Origin: Nothophaeocryptopus gaeumannii
Taxonomy: Eukaryota > Ascomycota > Dothideomycetes > Mycosphaerellales > Mycosphaerellaceae
Assembly: GCA_031771865.1 (NCBI GenBank)
Contig: JASISA010000027.1
Location: 2,418,001-2,482,000, forward strand
Direction of reading: 5' to 3'
DNA length: 64,000 bases
Position numbers and translations under genes: made by a program. Positions 38,696-48,427 of the stretch are shown one piece after another (positions within the stretch are counted from its first letter, which is position 1; the number at the start of each line of letters is the position of its first letter). The notes below the pieces were generated by a model. The model searched no databases. It had not been told where the DNA came from and saw only the letters and a program-made list of their open reading frames with translations.

Positions 38696-39169
38696 AGCCA
38701 CTCGAATTTTTGACGAGGCGGATGCTTGTCTGTCGGCGCTTTCTCATGATTCGGCGGCGGATACTCCACCACTTCACGACTTGATGGCTTTGAAAATGGA
38801 TTTGACTGGGAAAAAGCGGTTGGAGCTATCGGCGTACAGGCGCGTGAAAACCGGTATACCCCCAGACCTGCATACTTACATCGAGGATGAATCACATGGG
38901 TGCATCGAGCGAAATGAGCAACATCGTCCGGCGCGGCGGCTCTAGTGTAATTGTAGCTTGAAGCGTGCATAATGTAATCGAGGAAGATTTTCTCGATACA
39001 CATTTTTCCTCTTTTCTGTCACGTGTCAATGTATTCATCTTATCCAAAAGATTCTGCTTCGGATAACTTGCCTCGACACATCTCGAATGAATTTCTCGTT
39101 GACCAATGTGTTTTGCAAATTCCAAGAATACATCTGACAAGCTCAACGGACAGCCTGCTTCGTCCATAT

Positions 39170-41740
39170 TCATATAACAATGTATTCCCCATCAACCCGA
39201 TCCATACTTTTCCGCCATCTAAACGCCTGTCCGTACCTCCCAGTCTTCCCAGCCTCAGAGTCTCGCCTGCGAGCTCTGATCTCCGCAGCCTCCATCCCTT
39301 GCACGTTGTTTCCAACTTCCTTCCACACCTTTTCCAAAACATCCAGACCCGAGATATTATTCCAAAATCCGCTTTCCTTCTGTACCTCTACGCATCGATT
39401 GCGGATAATATTTCGATGGTCTTCGTCGACGCATTCTGTACCGACGATGAAGAGAGGCCAGAGCAAGAATTTGTTTACACATGACGTGATCTCGAGGGAT
39501 GTGATGTGGAATAGGGCGTTGTTGACGTTGGATTGAAAGTTCGGGTGTGAGGAAGGAAGCAAAGGGGAGCCGAGTCGTTCAGTGTATAATAGTGCCGAGT
39601 ACCGGAAGCTCTCATTGATGTGGAGTAAATCGCGTTGGCCCAGCTCGTACTCTTGGGAGGATGTATTGTTGGGTGTGGAGATGGTGGAAGTATCCATTTG
39701 CCAGGATTGGAGCCGGGCACGTACGTCGTTCCACTCGGACCAGAACTCATGGCGATTATCTGGGTCCAAGCCTTTCTTCACTGATGGTGCTGAATCGTTG
39801 ATGTCTTCGTTATCGTCATCGTCTGAGGATAGGATAGGCGTACCCCAGCCATTGCCATCAACATAATCGTAGTCTGTGGCATCGAAAGATCTAGGGAGCT
39901 TCCGAGCTGCAGGCTTTGGCACCTTATGAGACGAAGGGTGTGTTGCCAATGATGCGTTATTGCTCTGCGGTCGAACTGGTCGACCCTGAGATAGCAAATT
40001 GAGTCTGCTAAGGCGAGCAATGAGTTTGAACAGCCTGCCGTCGCAACCAGAAAACTGCTCCAAGGCCCCAAGGTTCGCCGAGTAATCAAGCATGTCCAGA
40101 GATTCGCCCTTGATCTGCATCTCACGATCGTTGACGGCCGAAGTCATCACGTCGAACCAGATGAAGAACATCTCGACCCAGCCCGTAAAATCTGACTGTC
40201 CGCTAGGATTGCGCAACGAAAGTAGCTTTTGCACACCAGCCAGTTGCGTCTTAAACTTGGAAAATCCGCTGTCGCAGACATGAAATAAGCAAAGCATGGT
40301 TAATATTGCCAAAACAGAGTCGTCCTGAGCTGCTCGGGCATCTGTCAGCTGCGTATTTAGCTGATCAATAGACAACTGCTTGTAGCAAGTCTCCTCTGCT
40401 GACGGCTCATTTGGCTCCTTGGGCTTTAGTGTTCCATCAAATGCGTCAGTCAACTCTTCAACGAAGCCCATCTCCCGTGGAGGCTGTTGTTGCCGCATCC
40501 GCAGATTGTTGGTCGCCAGCGCTGCTATAGCATTCTGGAGACCCTCGTTATGAACCGCCAGCTGAAGAATGTGTTTTCGGTAAGGGTTCTCAGGACCATC
40601 GAAAGCAACAAGATACGGACAGATGTGTCGATCATAGTATTCCATCAGTGACTGAAGCCGTGGGGTCCTGTGGAAGAAAGGCGTACTCCACCGAGGATCG
40701 AAAATCGCAAGGGCTCTGTGACCATCTTCGTCCTCTGGAAAATTGTCCCACTGATCGAAAGGTTCTGCGGACAAGGCGGGATCTATCATGGGACTGAATA
40801 GTGTATCATCATTCTGGAAAAGGCCTGTGTCGTCTGGCTCGAAGTCAGACATATGCTGGTCATGCACTAGCGAGACTCCGCTATGAATGGAGTCTACGCT
40901 GGAGCTAAGGTTTTCTCCGTACGAGGGCACAGAGGTCTGAGGCATGCTCGAGATACCGAGACTGAGGGCATCGTCAAGCGGCTGGCTGGTATAAGACGCG
41001 GCCGAGGTCGGTGGGAGGGGATCAGCGTAGCCAGAAGACGACGGGGTGATTGGATATTCCAGGGGTGAGTGGTACTCTTGATCTGTGAAAGAGCCTGTCG
41101 AGCTCGCGGAGCGAGGCACGCCATGAGCATCATACTGCGGCCCTAGAGCAGTATGTATGTGTTGGAGGGAAGGGTGCCTCAACGGATTCGGACGATTCTG
41201 CGCATGGCCATTGGAAGCATCGCTCTGCCATCCTTGCTGGCCCGCGTTGATTGTGGGCAGGGACGGCTGGAAAGAGGTATATGTCGACGTTGGAGCAGAA
41301 GTAGGCGCAGAACCCTCCGCCCTTGCTTTGCCCACCGAGCTCTTTCTGCGCCGCGAGTCATCCAACAGCTCGCGGGAGTCCACATCAGTGTCGTTCTTCT
41401 TATTCTGCCCAACGCTGGTACTGCCATTGCTGCCCTTACTGCCATTCCCGCTCTTGGTGCTGGTCCGCGCAGCAACAGGGCACGACAGACCACGCAGTTT
41501 GCCGCGACTGGCCACGCCACATCCCCATTGCAAAACTATCTTGTAACCCTCGCAGACCTTTCCTATGTCGATGCACTGTGTGCAATACGGTCGTTTGCGG
41601 TCGCATGGCATGGCTCTTTTTCGGCAGGTGAAGCAATCGTCGTTCGCACCTGAGGCTGCCGTCCTCCGCCTTCTCTTCTTTGGCGGTGGAGCTCCGGCCG
41701 CCGAGGAGCTGGCGGTCGGAGGATCGTGGATGGACGTCAT
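39170..41740 (-). CDS. Zn2Cys6 fungal-specific transcription factor
   Basis: An intronless frame of 856 residues. A basic stretch PPKKRRRRTAAS precedes the zinc cluster at residues 36-63 (CFTCRKRAMPC...YCTQCIDIGKVC, spacing C-x2-C-x6-C-x6-C-x2-C-x6-C). It is followed by EGYKIVLQWGCGVASRGKLR, a conserved extension that marks a particular subfamily of long regulators. A disordered Ser/Gln-rich region covers about residues 90-350. The regulatory domain begins near 350 (FFHRTPRLQSLMEYYDRHIC, PYLVAFDGPENPYRKHILQL) and runs to the end, with an acidic insert (SSDDDDNEDINDS). It is a nuclear regulator with unknown targets. Unlike the other two zinc-cluster genes in this window, it has no intron in the cluster. 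Confidence 0.88.
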   Translation of the reverse strand: MTSIHDPPTASSSAAGAPPPKKRRRRTAASGANDDCFTCRKRAMPCDRKRPYCTQCIDIGKVCEGYKIVLQWGCGVASRGKLRGLSCPVAARTSTKSGNGSKGSNGSTSVGQNKKNDTDVDSRELLDDSRRRKSSVGKARAEGSAPTSAPTSTYTSFQPSLPTINAGQQGWQSDASNGHAQNRPNPLRHPSLQHIHTALGPQYDAHGVPRSASSTGSFTDQEYHSPLEYPITPSSSGYADPLPPTSAASYTSQPLDDALSLGISSMPQTSVPSYGENLSSSVDSIHSGVSLVHDQHMSDFEPDDTGLFQNDDTLFSPMIDPALSAEPFDQWDNFPEDEDGHRALAIFDPRWSTPFFHRTPRLQSLMEYYDRHICPYLVAFDGPENPYRKHILQLAVHNEGLQNAIAALATNNLRMRQQQPPREMGFVEELTDAFDGTLKPKEPNEPSAEETCYKQLSIDQLNTQLTDARAAQDDSVLAILTMLCLFHVCDSGFSKFKTQLAGVQKLLSLRNPSGQSDFTGWVEMFFIWFDVMTSAVNDREMQIKGESLDMLDYSANLGALEQFSGCDGRLFKLIARLSRLNLLSQGRPVRPQSNNASLATHPSSHKVPKPAARKLPRSFDATDYDYVDGNGWGTPILSSDDDDNEDINDSAPSVKKGLDPDNRHEFWSEWNDVRARLQSWQMDTSTISTPNNTSSQEYELGQRDLLHINESFRYSALLYTERLGSPLLPSSHPNFQSNVNNALFHITSLEITSCVNKFLLWPLFIVGTECVDEDHRNIIRNRCVEVQKESGFWNNISGLDVLEKVWKEVGNNVQGMEAAEIRARRRDSEAGKTGRYGQAFRWRKSMDRVDGEYIVI

Positions 41741-43501
41741 GTTCTACACTTCGGAGATTCGTGGAGAGCAGCTATGATTCCAACAAGACTTCCAGGCAAC
41801 TCCAGGCCATACATAGCAGCGACAGCAGGTAGCGACGACGGCAGCGAGACCTGGGGCAGTAGAGGTAATTGAAGGTCCTCTTGTACTCCGCAGCCAGCGC
41901 GCTACGCTTCCCGCTGCTCTTAACTAGGTCCGGCGATAGATTGGACATGTACACACACTGGGTGCAGTATAGGTCGGGTACTCTAGAACTATTGACGCCA
42001 CGCCGGGCACCTCATCTCGACGATCGTCTGACAGAACATGCAGGCGGAGACGGGGCATTGTCCAATGCAAGTAACTACGGTGCCCTCCGACAGCGCCAAA
42101 CGCCTCGCATCACTCTCGTACAATGATTGCGATAGCATTCTCAGAAACATGAGAGCACCATAACAAACTGCTGAGTACTGCTCTAGGTGAGCCACCGCAG
42201 ACTGTCGCCCACATACATTCACTAACAATCCAGCTTGACCTTGTTGTCTTCATCCACCCACCACACAGTTCAGTGTTCACAGCCTCATCATGTGCTCCAA
42301 ACTACTGCACACTGCACAGCGCGAGCATCGCAGGCGTCCGACCTTGCTCGGAACCTTAAATGTGCCGGCCAGCACTCTCACTGGACTGGCTAGAGATCCT
42401 GCATGGCGCCATGTCGTCCATGCTGGGGCCCGCCAATGACAGAATCGAAGGAGCCGTAGATCTCATGGCTGTTATCTCTGGGCCGCGGCTTCTGGAAGAG
42501 CGGAAGCGTGGAAGCGTTCTTTCTTAATGCAGGACCACGCTACTGTAGCAGCCGTAGATATGCCTCGCATTACTAAGAGCGACTGTCGCTTTATGCTATC
42601 GCGGACCAGATGTGTCCATTGTTGCGGGGCCAGTCCAAGCATTCGCCTAACGAGACGCGATCAACAATGCTCTCTGTTCGGTCCTGTCAGCACAGCAATA
42701 TCGACGCCTTTCGTGGGCGTACCAGCATCAAGTTGCGCACTGCTAGACTACTGCAGTCTAATCGAGGCACTTCTGAGTCGTGCAACCAACCCCACGCCCT
42801 CTGCTCTCATGCCAGGAACGACCGGGCAATTGATCCTTTGGAAGTCTTTTTGCGACTTTGGTGATTGCTCCGCTCGTGCAGAATCGAAGAGCAATCTTGG
42901 CAAGGCATGCTCACATGCCGCTAGCAGCAACCAGGCCTCAGAACCGGCAGGAAGCCGATCGTCTCAAGACCTGAAGTTGGTGTGTTAGGAAGCAAGGACC
43001 GCAAGTAAGCGATCGTTCTATCCTTCCGCAGTTCTAATAAAGGCAACATACCATAGAAGCGAAGATTGTGCCGCAACTTACATGTCAGTCGAAGATATCA
43101 CCAATGCAGGCTTACTGATCTGAGTGTTGAGAAGAACGGGATGATGCACTGGAAGCGGGTTGTGTGTTTGCGAATTCGCAAGGCGTGATACAGCAGCTTG
43201 CGTACGCACAAACCTCCTCCAGAGGGAAATGAGACAAAGCGATTGCGAAGGCGGTTCGGTAATTATCGTCTTCATAGCAGCCCCGAGGGACGATGGCAGA
43301 GTTCGTTGCCGCTCGCTTCTCTATAAACAAATTCGGGTTTAATATGCTAGACGCGAACATCGTAGCACAGAGTGTAGTCGGACTAGAGAGAGGGTTCTAG
43401 TCCCTGCTCTCGCGTTAGGGCGCACTCTACGCCTCTAGAATCCCATTTAGTACATCGAAACACACCAAATCGTGGCGAGAGGAGCGGCAATGTTCAATCC
43501 T
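41741..43501. other. Intergenic region without recognised features
   Basis: 1.76 kb upstream of the Zn2Cys6 gene and downstream of the dehydrogenase. The longest frame, 42527-42988 on the plus strand, is Ser/Cys-rich and has no family resemblance. Long 5' regions are usual for such regulators. No repeat or RNA gene is seen. Confidence 0.5.
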
Positions 43502-44570
43502 TTAGAACTTCTCCTGCGCCGGACGGAGATCGAGCTCCTGTTCAAAAGTCAGCCAACAACATCCGAACGTCCGCATGTGGTAACATACATGAGTCCACAA
43601 TGTTGGATGCTGGTTCGCCAGCCAGAGGTACGTCTGGCCAACAGCCTCAGCAGCAATATGCTTTCCAGTACTGACTTCCTCAGAGTCCGCATCAACGATT
43701 CGGCCATTGGCGACGGCGTGCGCAACATGAACACCCTTGGCGGACATCTCTTTGGCAAGAGCCTGGGCGAGCTGCCTCACGGAACTACGAGACGCGCCAT
43801 AGCTTCCGAACTCTGCGTTACAACGTAACGCTCCAAGTGTCCCCGTGAAAATCAATGTTCCCTTCTTTTCGGCGCCTTCTGCGAGGGTTTTTTCTCCGTG
43901 GTCTTCGAAGAGTCTTTTCAAGCTCTCCTGGGCAAAGACCATCGCGCCGCCGACTCCAAAGAAAGACATGAACGGTCAGCATATGTCCCACGCATTGAAG
44001 GGCGTCCAGCCTTCTTCTCCTTACCATATGTCGTGAGTGGATCCATAAACTCATCTAACGTCTCCGTCATGAAAGGCTTCTTGGAACTGTTCTTAATAGA
44101 GAATATGGCCACCTTGAGTTTCAAGCCCGCGAAGGATTTGTGGTTCTTGATATCGCTGAAAGCTTTTCGAAGATTGTCCGGGCTGGTGTCCGTTGGAAAA
44201 GCTACACACATTTGACATATTCAGCAACAGGACAACAGAAAATGAGTTTACCGTGGGAATTGGCTAACCTTCAAGAACGGCCTGAGAATTCTGCGAGCGC
44301 AACGACTTCACCAAATCGTTCAACGATTCTGGTCGTCGGGCGAGAAGGGCCACAGCCATATTACCCTGCGAGGGATGCGAGAGTACCCTGGCGATTCCTG
44401 ACGAACGGTCTTAGAATTCATCCGTTGAAAAAGCATCAGTATACCCACCAGCACCTGTTGTCTATGTTAGTACGTGAAGCAGCTCATTGCGCCAATGGCT
44501 TTTGCCAGAGTTTGACCATACCAGTCGCGGGCCCTGCACCCAGCAAGATGGCTAATCCAGTCGGAGGCAT
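43502..44570 (-). CDS. Short-chain dehydrogenase/reductase with a 6-nt exon
   Basis: Minus-strand exons 44570-44522, 44454-44449, 44397-44269, 44201-44025 and 43953-43502 give 270 residues. The product is an NAD(P)-dependent oxidoreductase with a Rossmann fold; the substrate is unknown. The N-terminus, AILLGAGPATGAGIARVL, is the cofactor-binding glycine motif; its central residues G17-A18-G19 come from the 6-nt exon GTGCTG plus split codons. The upstream intron has a perfect TACTAAC branch point 11 nt before the ACAACAG acceptor. Later parts are VALLARRPESL, TLIFTGTLGAL and the active-site segment SYGASRSSVRQLAQALAKEM, with Tyr172. The residue four after the Tyr is Arg176 rather than the classical Lys, a variant I associate with this fungal subgroup. 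The last intron ends in a weaker TTGGAG acceptor, the least certain junction. Confidence 0.8.
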
Positions 44571-44752
44571 TTTATATTTCCAACGTGTGATATGATATGT
44601 GAGCTCAGTATCAAAGCTGATGGCGAGCAACAACGAGCACTTCAGAGAATGTAACAATAAATGAGCGTTGTGAGGGTTACTGCATGAAGGAGCCGCCAAG
44701 CTACGTCATTGGTTTGCAGTCGTCTACGCGGGTGATGTCAGGTACAGTACTA

Positions 44753-45190
44753 GGGCATAAGTCTGCGTTTTGCCCGCTTTTACGGCAAAAGCGACATACT
44801 TCGCTTTACGATTTCGTAACAACTTTATTAGAGAACAATAGCTCATATTCGACAAACAAGTAGATCTTTACATGCGCTACATCTTTTATATAGAGTCTAA
44901 GAAATATTATGGTTAGGCTATCGAGGTAGAGAGGACGGAAGTTAGAGAAGCCTAGAAAAGCTAGAATTTACTAGTAAATCCGACGATTTTTAACAACACT
45001 TCGATAACCTCCGCTATAGCGAAAGCAAAACTATATAATATTCATAGCGAAGTTAAGATAATATAGCTAGAGTAATTATCTCGAGATATAGAGTGTTTTA
45101 GGTAGGGTTTACATATAAAGATTTAGATATATATCATTGTGAAAGTGTCGACTTTTGCCGTAAAACGCCTTAAAACGCAGACTTATGCCC
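44753..45190. mobile_element. MITE-like element with ~50-bp terminal inverted repeats
   Basis: The left end at 44753 starts GGGCATAAGTCTGCGTTTT, and the right end, read on the other strand from 45190, starts with the same 19 bases. After a short mismatched patch the arms match again through TTTTACGGCAAAAG and CGACA, about 50 bp in total. The 340-bp core is AT-rich and has no coding frame, unlike the flanks. The element is 438 bp, so it is non-autonomous. I see no clear target-site duplication (ACTA before, GGTG after), which may mean age or mutation. Right and left flanks share a weak GGT-rich similarity only. Confidence 0.75.
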
Positions 45191-45206
45191 GGTGACTGTA
45201 ACAAAG

Positions 45207-45399
45207 CTCGCTGCCTCTCTCCTGTGTCTATGCTCTTAAGCACACCGAGCGCAACGAGGCAAGCATAGAACTACGTTATGTGCGGAGTAATACTTGAACC
45301 TAAGATCTCTTACTCGTTAGCGTTCTAATCTTCTAAGCCGCTGTTGTCGTGCCTAGCGGTACTTTAGAGCATAGTGCGTTACGAGAGGCAGGCAACGAG
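45207..45399. repeat. Second inverted-repeat (foldback) element
   Basis: The left arm, from CTCGCTGCCTCTC through CTATGCTCTTAAG (45207-45240), is mirrored by the right arm 45362-45399, whose reverse complement reads CTCGTTGCCTGCCTCTC, then CTATGCTCTAAAG. The arms are about 33 bp and imperfect, enclosing about 120 bp that contain a tRNA-like sequence. It lies 16 bp from the right end of the MITE-like element, so the two may have inserted one beside the other. Confidence 0.55.
45281..45352 (-). other. tRNA-like relic (possible SINE head)
   Basis: On the minus strand, GGCTTAGAAGATTAGAACGC resembles a tRNA D-arm/A-box (GGCTTAGTNGGTTAGAACGC), and about 40 nt later GGTTCAAGTATT resembles a B-box (GGTTCGAATCC). 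A convincing anticodon stem and paired acceptor ends are not visible, so it is not a functional tRNA gene. It sits inside the small inverted-repeat element. Confidence 0.45.
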
Positions 45400-45619
45400 A
45401 GTTGTCGCCCGTGCTCGGACATACTTTAAAGGAGCGGACGGAGAGATGCCTCAGAGAGAAATATATCAAAGCCGGTATATCGATGCAGTATGTTCTAATT
45501 CACTCGACAGAGTGTCGCAATTTCATATTTGTTCGCGTGACGCTGTAAGCAGTCTGACGCAATGGAATTCGCAAAATCAATTCACGCTTCTTGAAGGTGC
45601 AGGTAAGAAAGAGCAAAGA

Positions 45620-48427
45620 TCAAGCCTGCTGCTCAATCGCGCTGTTTGCAGGAGCAGTCGTCGGAGCTCCACTGTGCTTTGGGCTGTTTCTGCGACTCTC
45701 TTGTTTCGTAGCCGAGCGCTTCTCCTCGTCGCCGCTATCATCGTAATTCTCGTCAACGTCCATTTTCCTCGCAGCGGGCTCGTAGACCGGGGCAGGATGT
45801 GGCGGCGGCGCAGGTTGTTGCTCCTGCTGCGGCGGCGCAGATGTTCGTGGAGACCGCTGTGTGATGGACTGCATTGATGGCAGAGAAGGCGGATGATGCG
45901 CGGCTTCTGAGGGATTGTAAGCCGACGTTGGCCGTGGTTCATCTACGCGTCTGATCTCTGAAGGGCTGCGATGCGGTGGAGTGCCCATCTTTTCAGGCGG
46001 GGACGATCGATGCATTTTAATCTCTTCCAGTCTCGACCGGCTCTCCTCGGTGGTAGGTTTCTTTGGCGCGCTGTGGCCTGCGTCATCCTCCCACTCGCGG
46101 TGACGCTTTGGCGCAGCGCTGCCAGGTCTATCCTCACGCTCACGAGCAGCGGCGTCAGCAGCTGCCTGTGCAGATGTAGGGGGAGGGGCGCCGCTCGCGA
46201 TGCTCGGTGCCGCGGGGTTTGGATGATGCTCATAAGGCGTTCTGGGACCTCCAAATTGGCTTGCGCTTGGAGAGGGTGCCGGATTACCGACAAGAGGGCG
46301 AATCTCTGGTGGACCCTCTCCTGGGCGAGCGAAAGGCGGCAGAGTCTGTGCCGATGGTGTCGACATGCCATTAGAAGGCGGTTGAGGGCCATTGGATTGC
46401 TGATGTGGGAATGGAGGTCGCTGCAATTCCTGCTGCGGCGGAGGCGGGCCTTGATGTGGCGGAAGAGGTTGCTGCTGCTGAGTTGGGTGTTGAGGGCCTG
46501 ATTGATATGGTACTGACTGGTGTTGTCTCGGAGAAGGTGAAAGACCTCGGTGAGGAGGCGGCGGGGGACGCTGAGGTTGGTCTTGATATTGCTGCTGGCG
46601 GGATGGCGGAGGACTAGGCTGCCGCTGCAAACCTTGCTGTTGAGGCTGTGGCCCTGGCGGCTGCTGTGGACCTTGCTGAGGAGCCTGAGAGCCTGGCTGT
46701 TGCGGTTGAGGAGGAGCCCGATCACGCTGATCGTACGGATTCATGGGCTGTGGCTGCATTTGCGGGTTCTGCAGATCAGCCAATCGATTACCTCCCCAGT
46801 TGTTCCCAGCAGCGAGCGGCGGCGGCGCAGGACCCGGTGGTGGTGCGTTCTGCGAGTGTGCTCCCCATTGAGGTCCAGGTGGACCACCGCCTATCGCGCC
46901 GGGTTGATAAGCCTGAGGGTGAACATCCTGAGGCAGCGGGGCGCCGCCCTGGTTTGGCAGACCGTTTGTGGGCTGGCCCTTGAGCAGCGCCAGACGAGCT
47001 TTGATGTGCACATTCGATGGGTCCAGGTCAGCAGCTCTGGTGTATGCATCTAGCGCATCGCTCGTTTGGTTGTTGCATGACTCGTACTGGAGAGAACGTC
47101 AGTAATGAAAAGCTGTTGATGTGAACGGAGATCAGACTAACCAATGTTCCCAGATCGTACCAGACCTCGCTTATATTAGGGTTGAGGCGAATGGCGCGTG
47201 AGTATGCGTCAAGCGCGTCTCGATACTGGTTGATCTGGTAGTAGAGCACGCCGATTGAGCACCAGAAGGTAGGATTGCGACCGTCGCGATACACAGCCTG
47301 CTGATACGCCTCATAGGCTTTGGGATACTTCTGCTGCGACATGTAGCATCGGCCGAGTAAGTACCAGCTCTGCGCGTCGGTTTGATCTAATGAACAGGTT
47401 AGATTGATACAGCGCTTGTGCTTGCGGATCGAGTCTTACCAGAGGCCACCGATTTCTCGAGGTACTCGATTGCTTGTTCTTGACTGTTGAAGCTACTGCT
47501 TTGCTGGTGGTGAAGCCATCCAAGCTGCTGCAGGACCTTGGCGTGGTTGGGGTCGCGTTCCAGCACTCGTGTGTATGCGGCTTTGGCAGAATCATACTGC
47601 TGAGGTGAGTATTTGCACGAATTGCATCGCATGTACGACACTTACGTCTTTTTGCTGTTCATGCACATGACCGATCTGGAACCATATGTCCTCCTCACTC
47701 AGAGGGCGGGGCGGATCATTCACGATGTAGCGGAAGCACTATGGCAGTGTCAGCGAGGGCCATTCGCAAGAGACTCATGTCGACACACCTCCAAACTCTG
47801 AGCGAACTTTTGCTGCTGCTTGTAGATTATGCCCAATCGGAAATAGATCTCGTTTGCTTTCTCAAAGCCAGGCTCCATGCGCATGACTTGTGAGAAGGCT
47901 TCTTCGGCGTGCTCGAGGCTCCCATATCGATCATACAGTATACCAATGCCGTACCAAAGCTTAGGCTCTTTCGGGTCTGGCAGATGGTACAGCGCCTGCT
48001 GATATGCCGAATAGGCTTGCTGCAGGTCATCCATCATCAGGTAGCAATGGCCAAGGCTGCTCCAAACTTCCCCGTTTGTCGGCTCGACCTTAAGAATCTG
48101 CCTAAGATACTCCACAGCCGCGGTGAATTGGTCTTTGGAGCGGAGGATGCAGGATATGGCGAGCATGGCCGGCACAGACCATTGATTGAAGGTCATAGCG
48201 CGCTCATATGCTTGAGTAGCGCCGTCGAGCTCGCCCATGACCTCGGACAGATTGCCCAGCTGCAGCCAGACCGACTCGTTCGTGGCAGCGAGGTATTGAG
48301 CAGCAGTCTTGCCCGGCGGTATTTGTTGCATCGGCATGGCTCCGTTTGGGGGAGGCGGAGGACGGGCGGGAGCGCCATAGTGATGCTGGTGTGCGAGCGG
48401 GCCTGTTGGCGATTGTTGCGCAGCCAT
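45620..48427 (-). CDS. SSN6: General transcriptional corepressor SSN6 (CYC8), TPR protein
   Basis: Minus-strand exons 48427-47789, 47738-47646, 47596-47440, 47386-47142 and 47086-45620 give 866 residues. SSN6 pairs with the WD-repeat protein TUP1 to repress or tune many regulons, recruited by DNA-binding factors. A Pro/Gln-rich start is followed by about ten tetratricopeptide repeats at residues 45-395 (SVWLQLGNLSEVMGELDGAT, EVWSSLGHCYLMMDDLQQAY, KLWYGIGILYDRYGSLEHAE, DIWFQIGHVHEQQKDYDSAK, QSWYLLGRCYMSQQKYPKAY, TFWCSIGVLYYQINQYRDAL, VWYDLGTLYESCNNQTSDAL). The remaining 470 residues are Pro/Gln-rich and then charged (KPTTEESRSRLEEIKMHRSS). All four introns lie in the repeat region and are 48-55 nt. 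The second ends in a tandem CAGCAG, allowing two acceptors three bases apart. The ATG chosen begins MAAQQSPTG. Confidence 0.95.

Noticed and set aside
42527..42988. 153-codon plus-strand frame
   Set aside because: No family resemblance, Ser/Cys-rich, and an overlapping frame on the same strand is just as open.
45281..45352. Functional tRNA gene
   Set aside because: A-box and B-box resemble a tRNA, but the anticodon and acceptor stems do not pair; it is better read as a relic.
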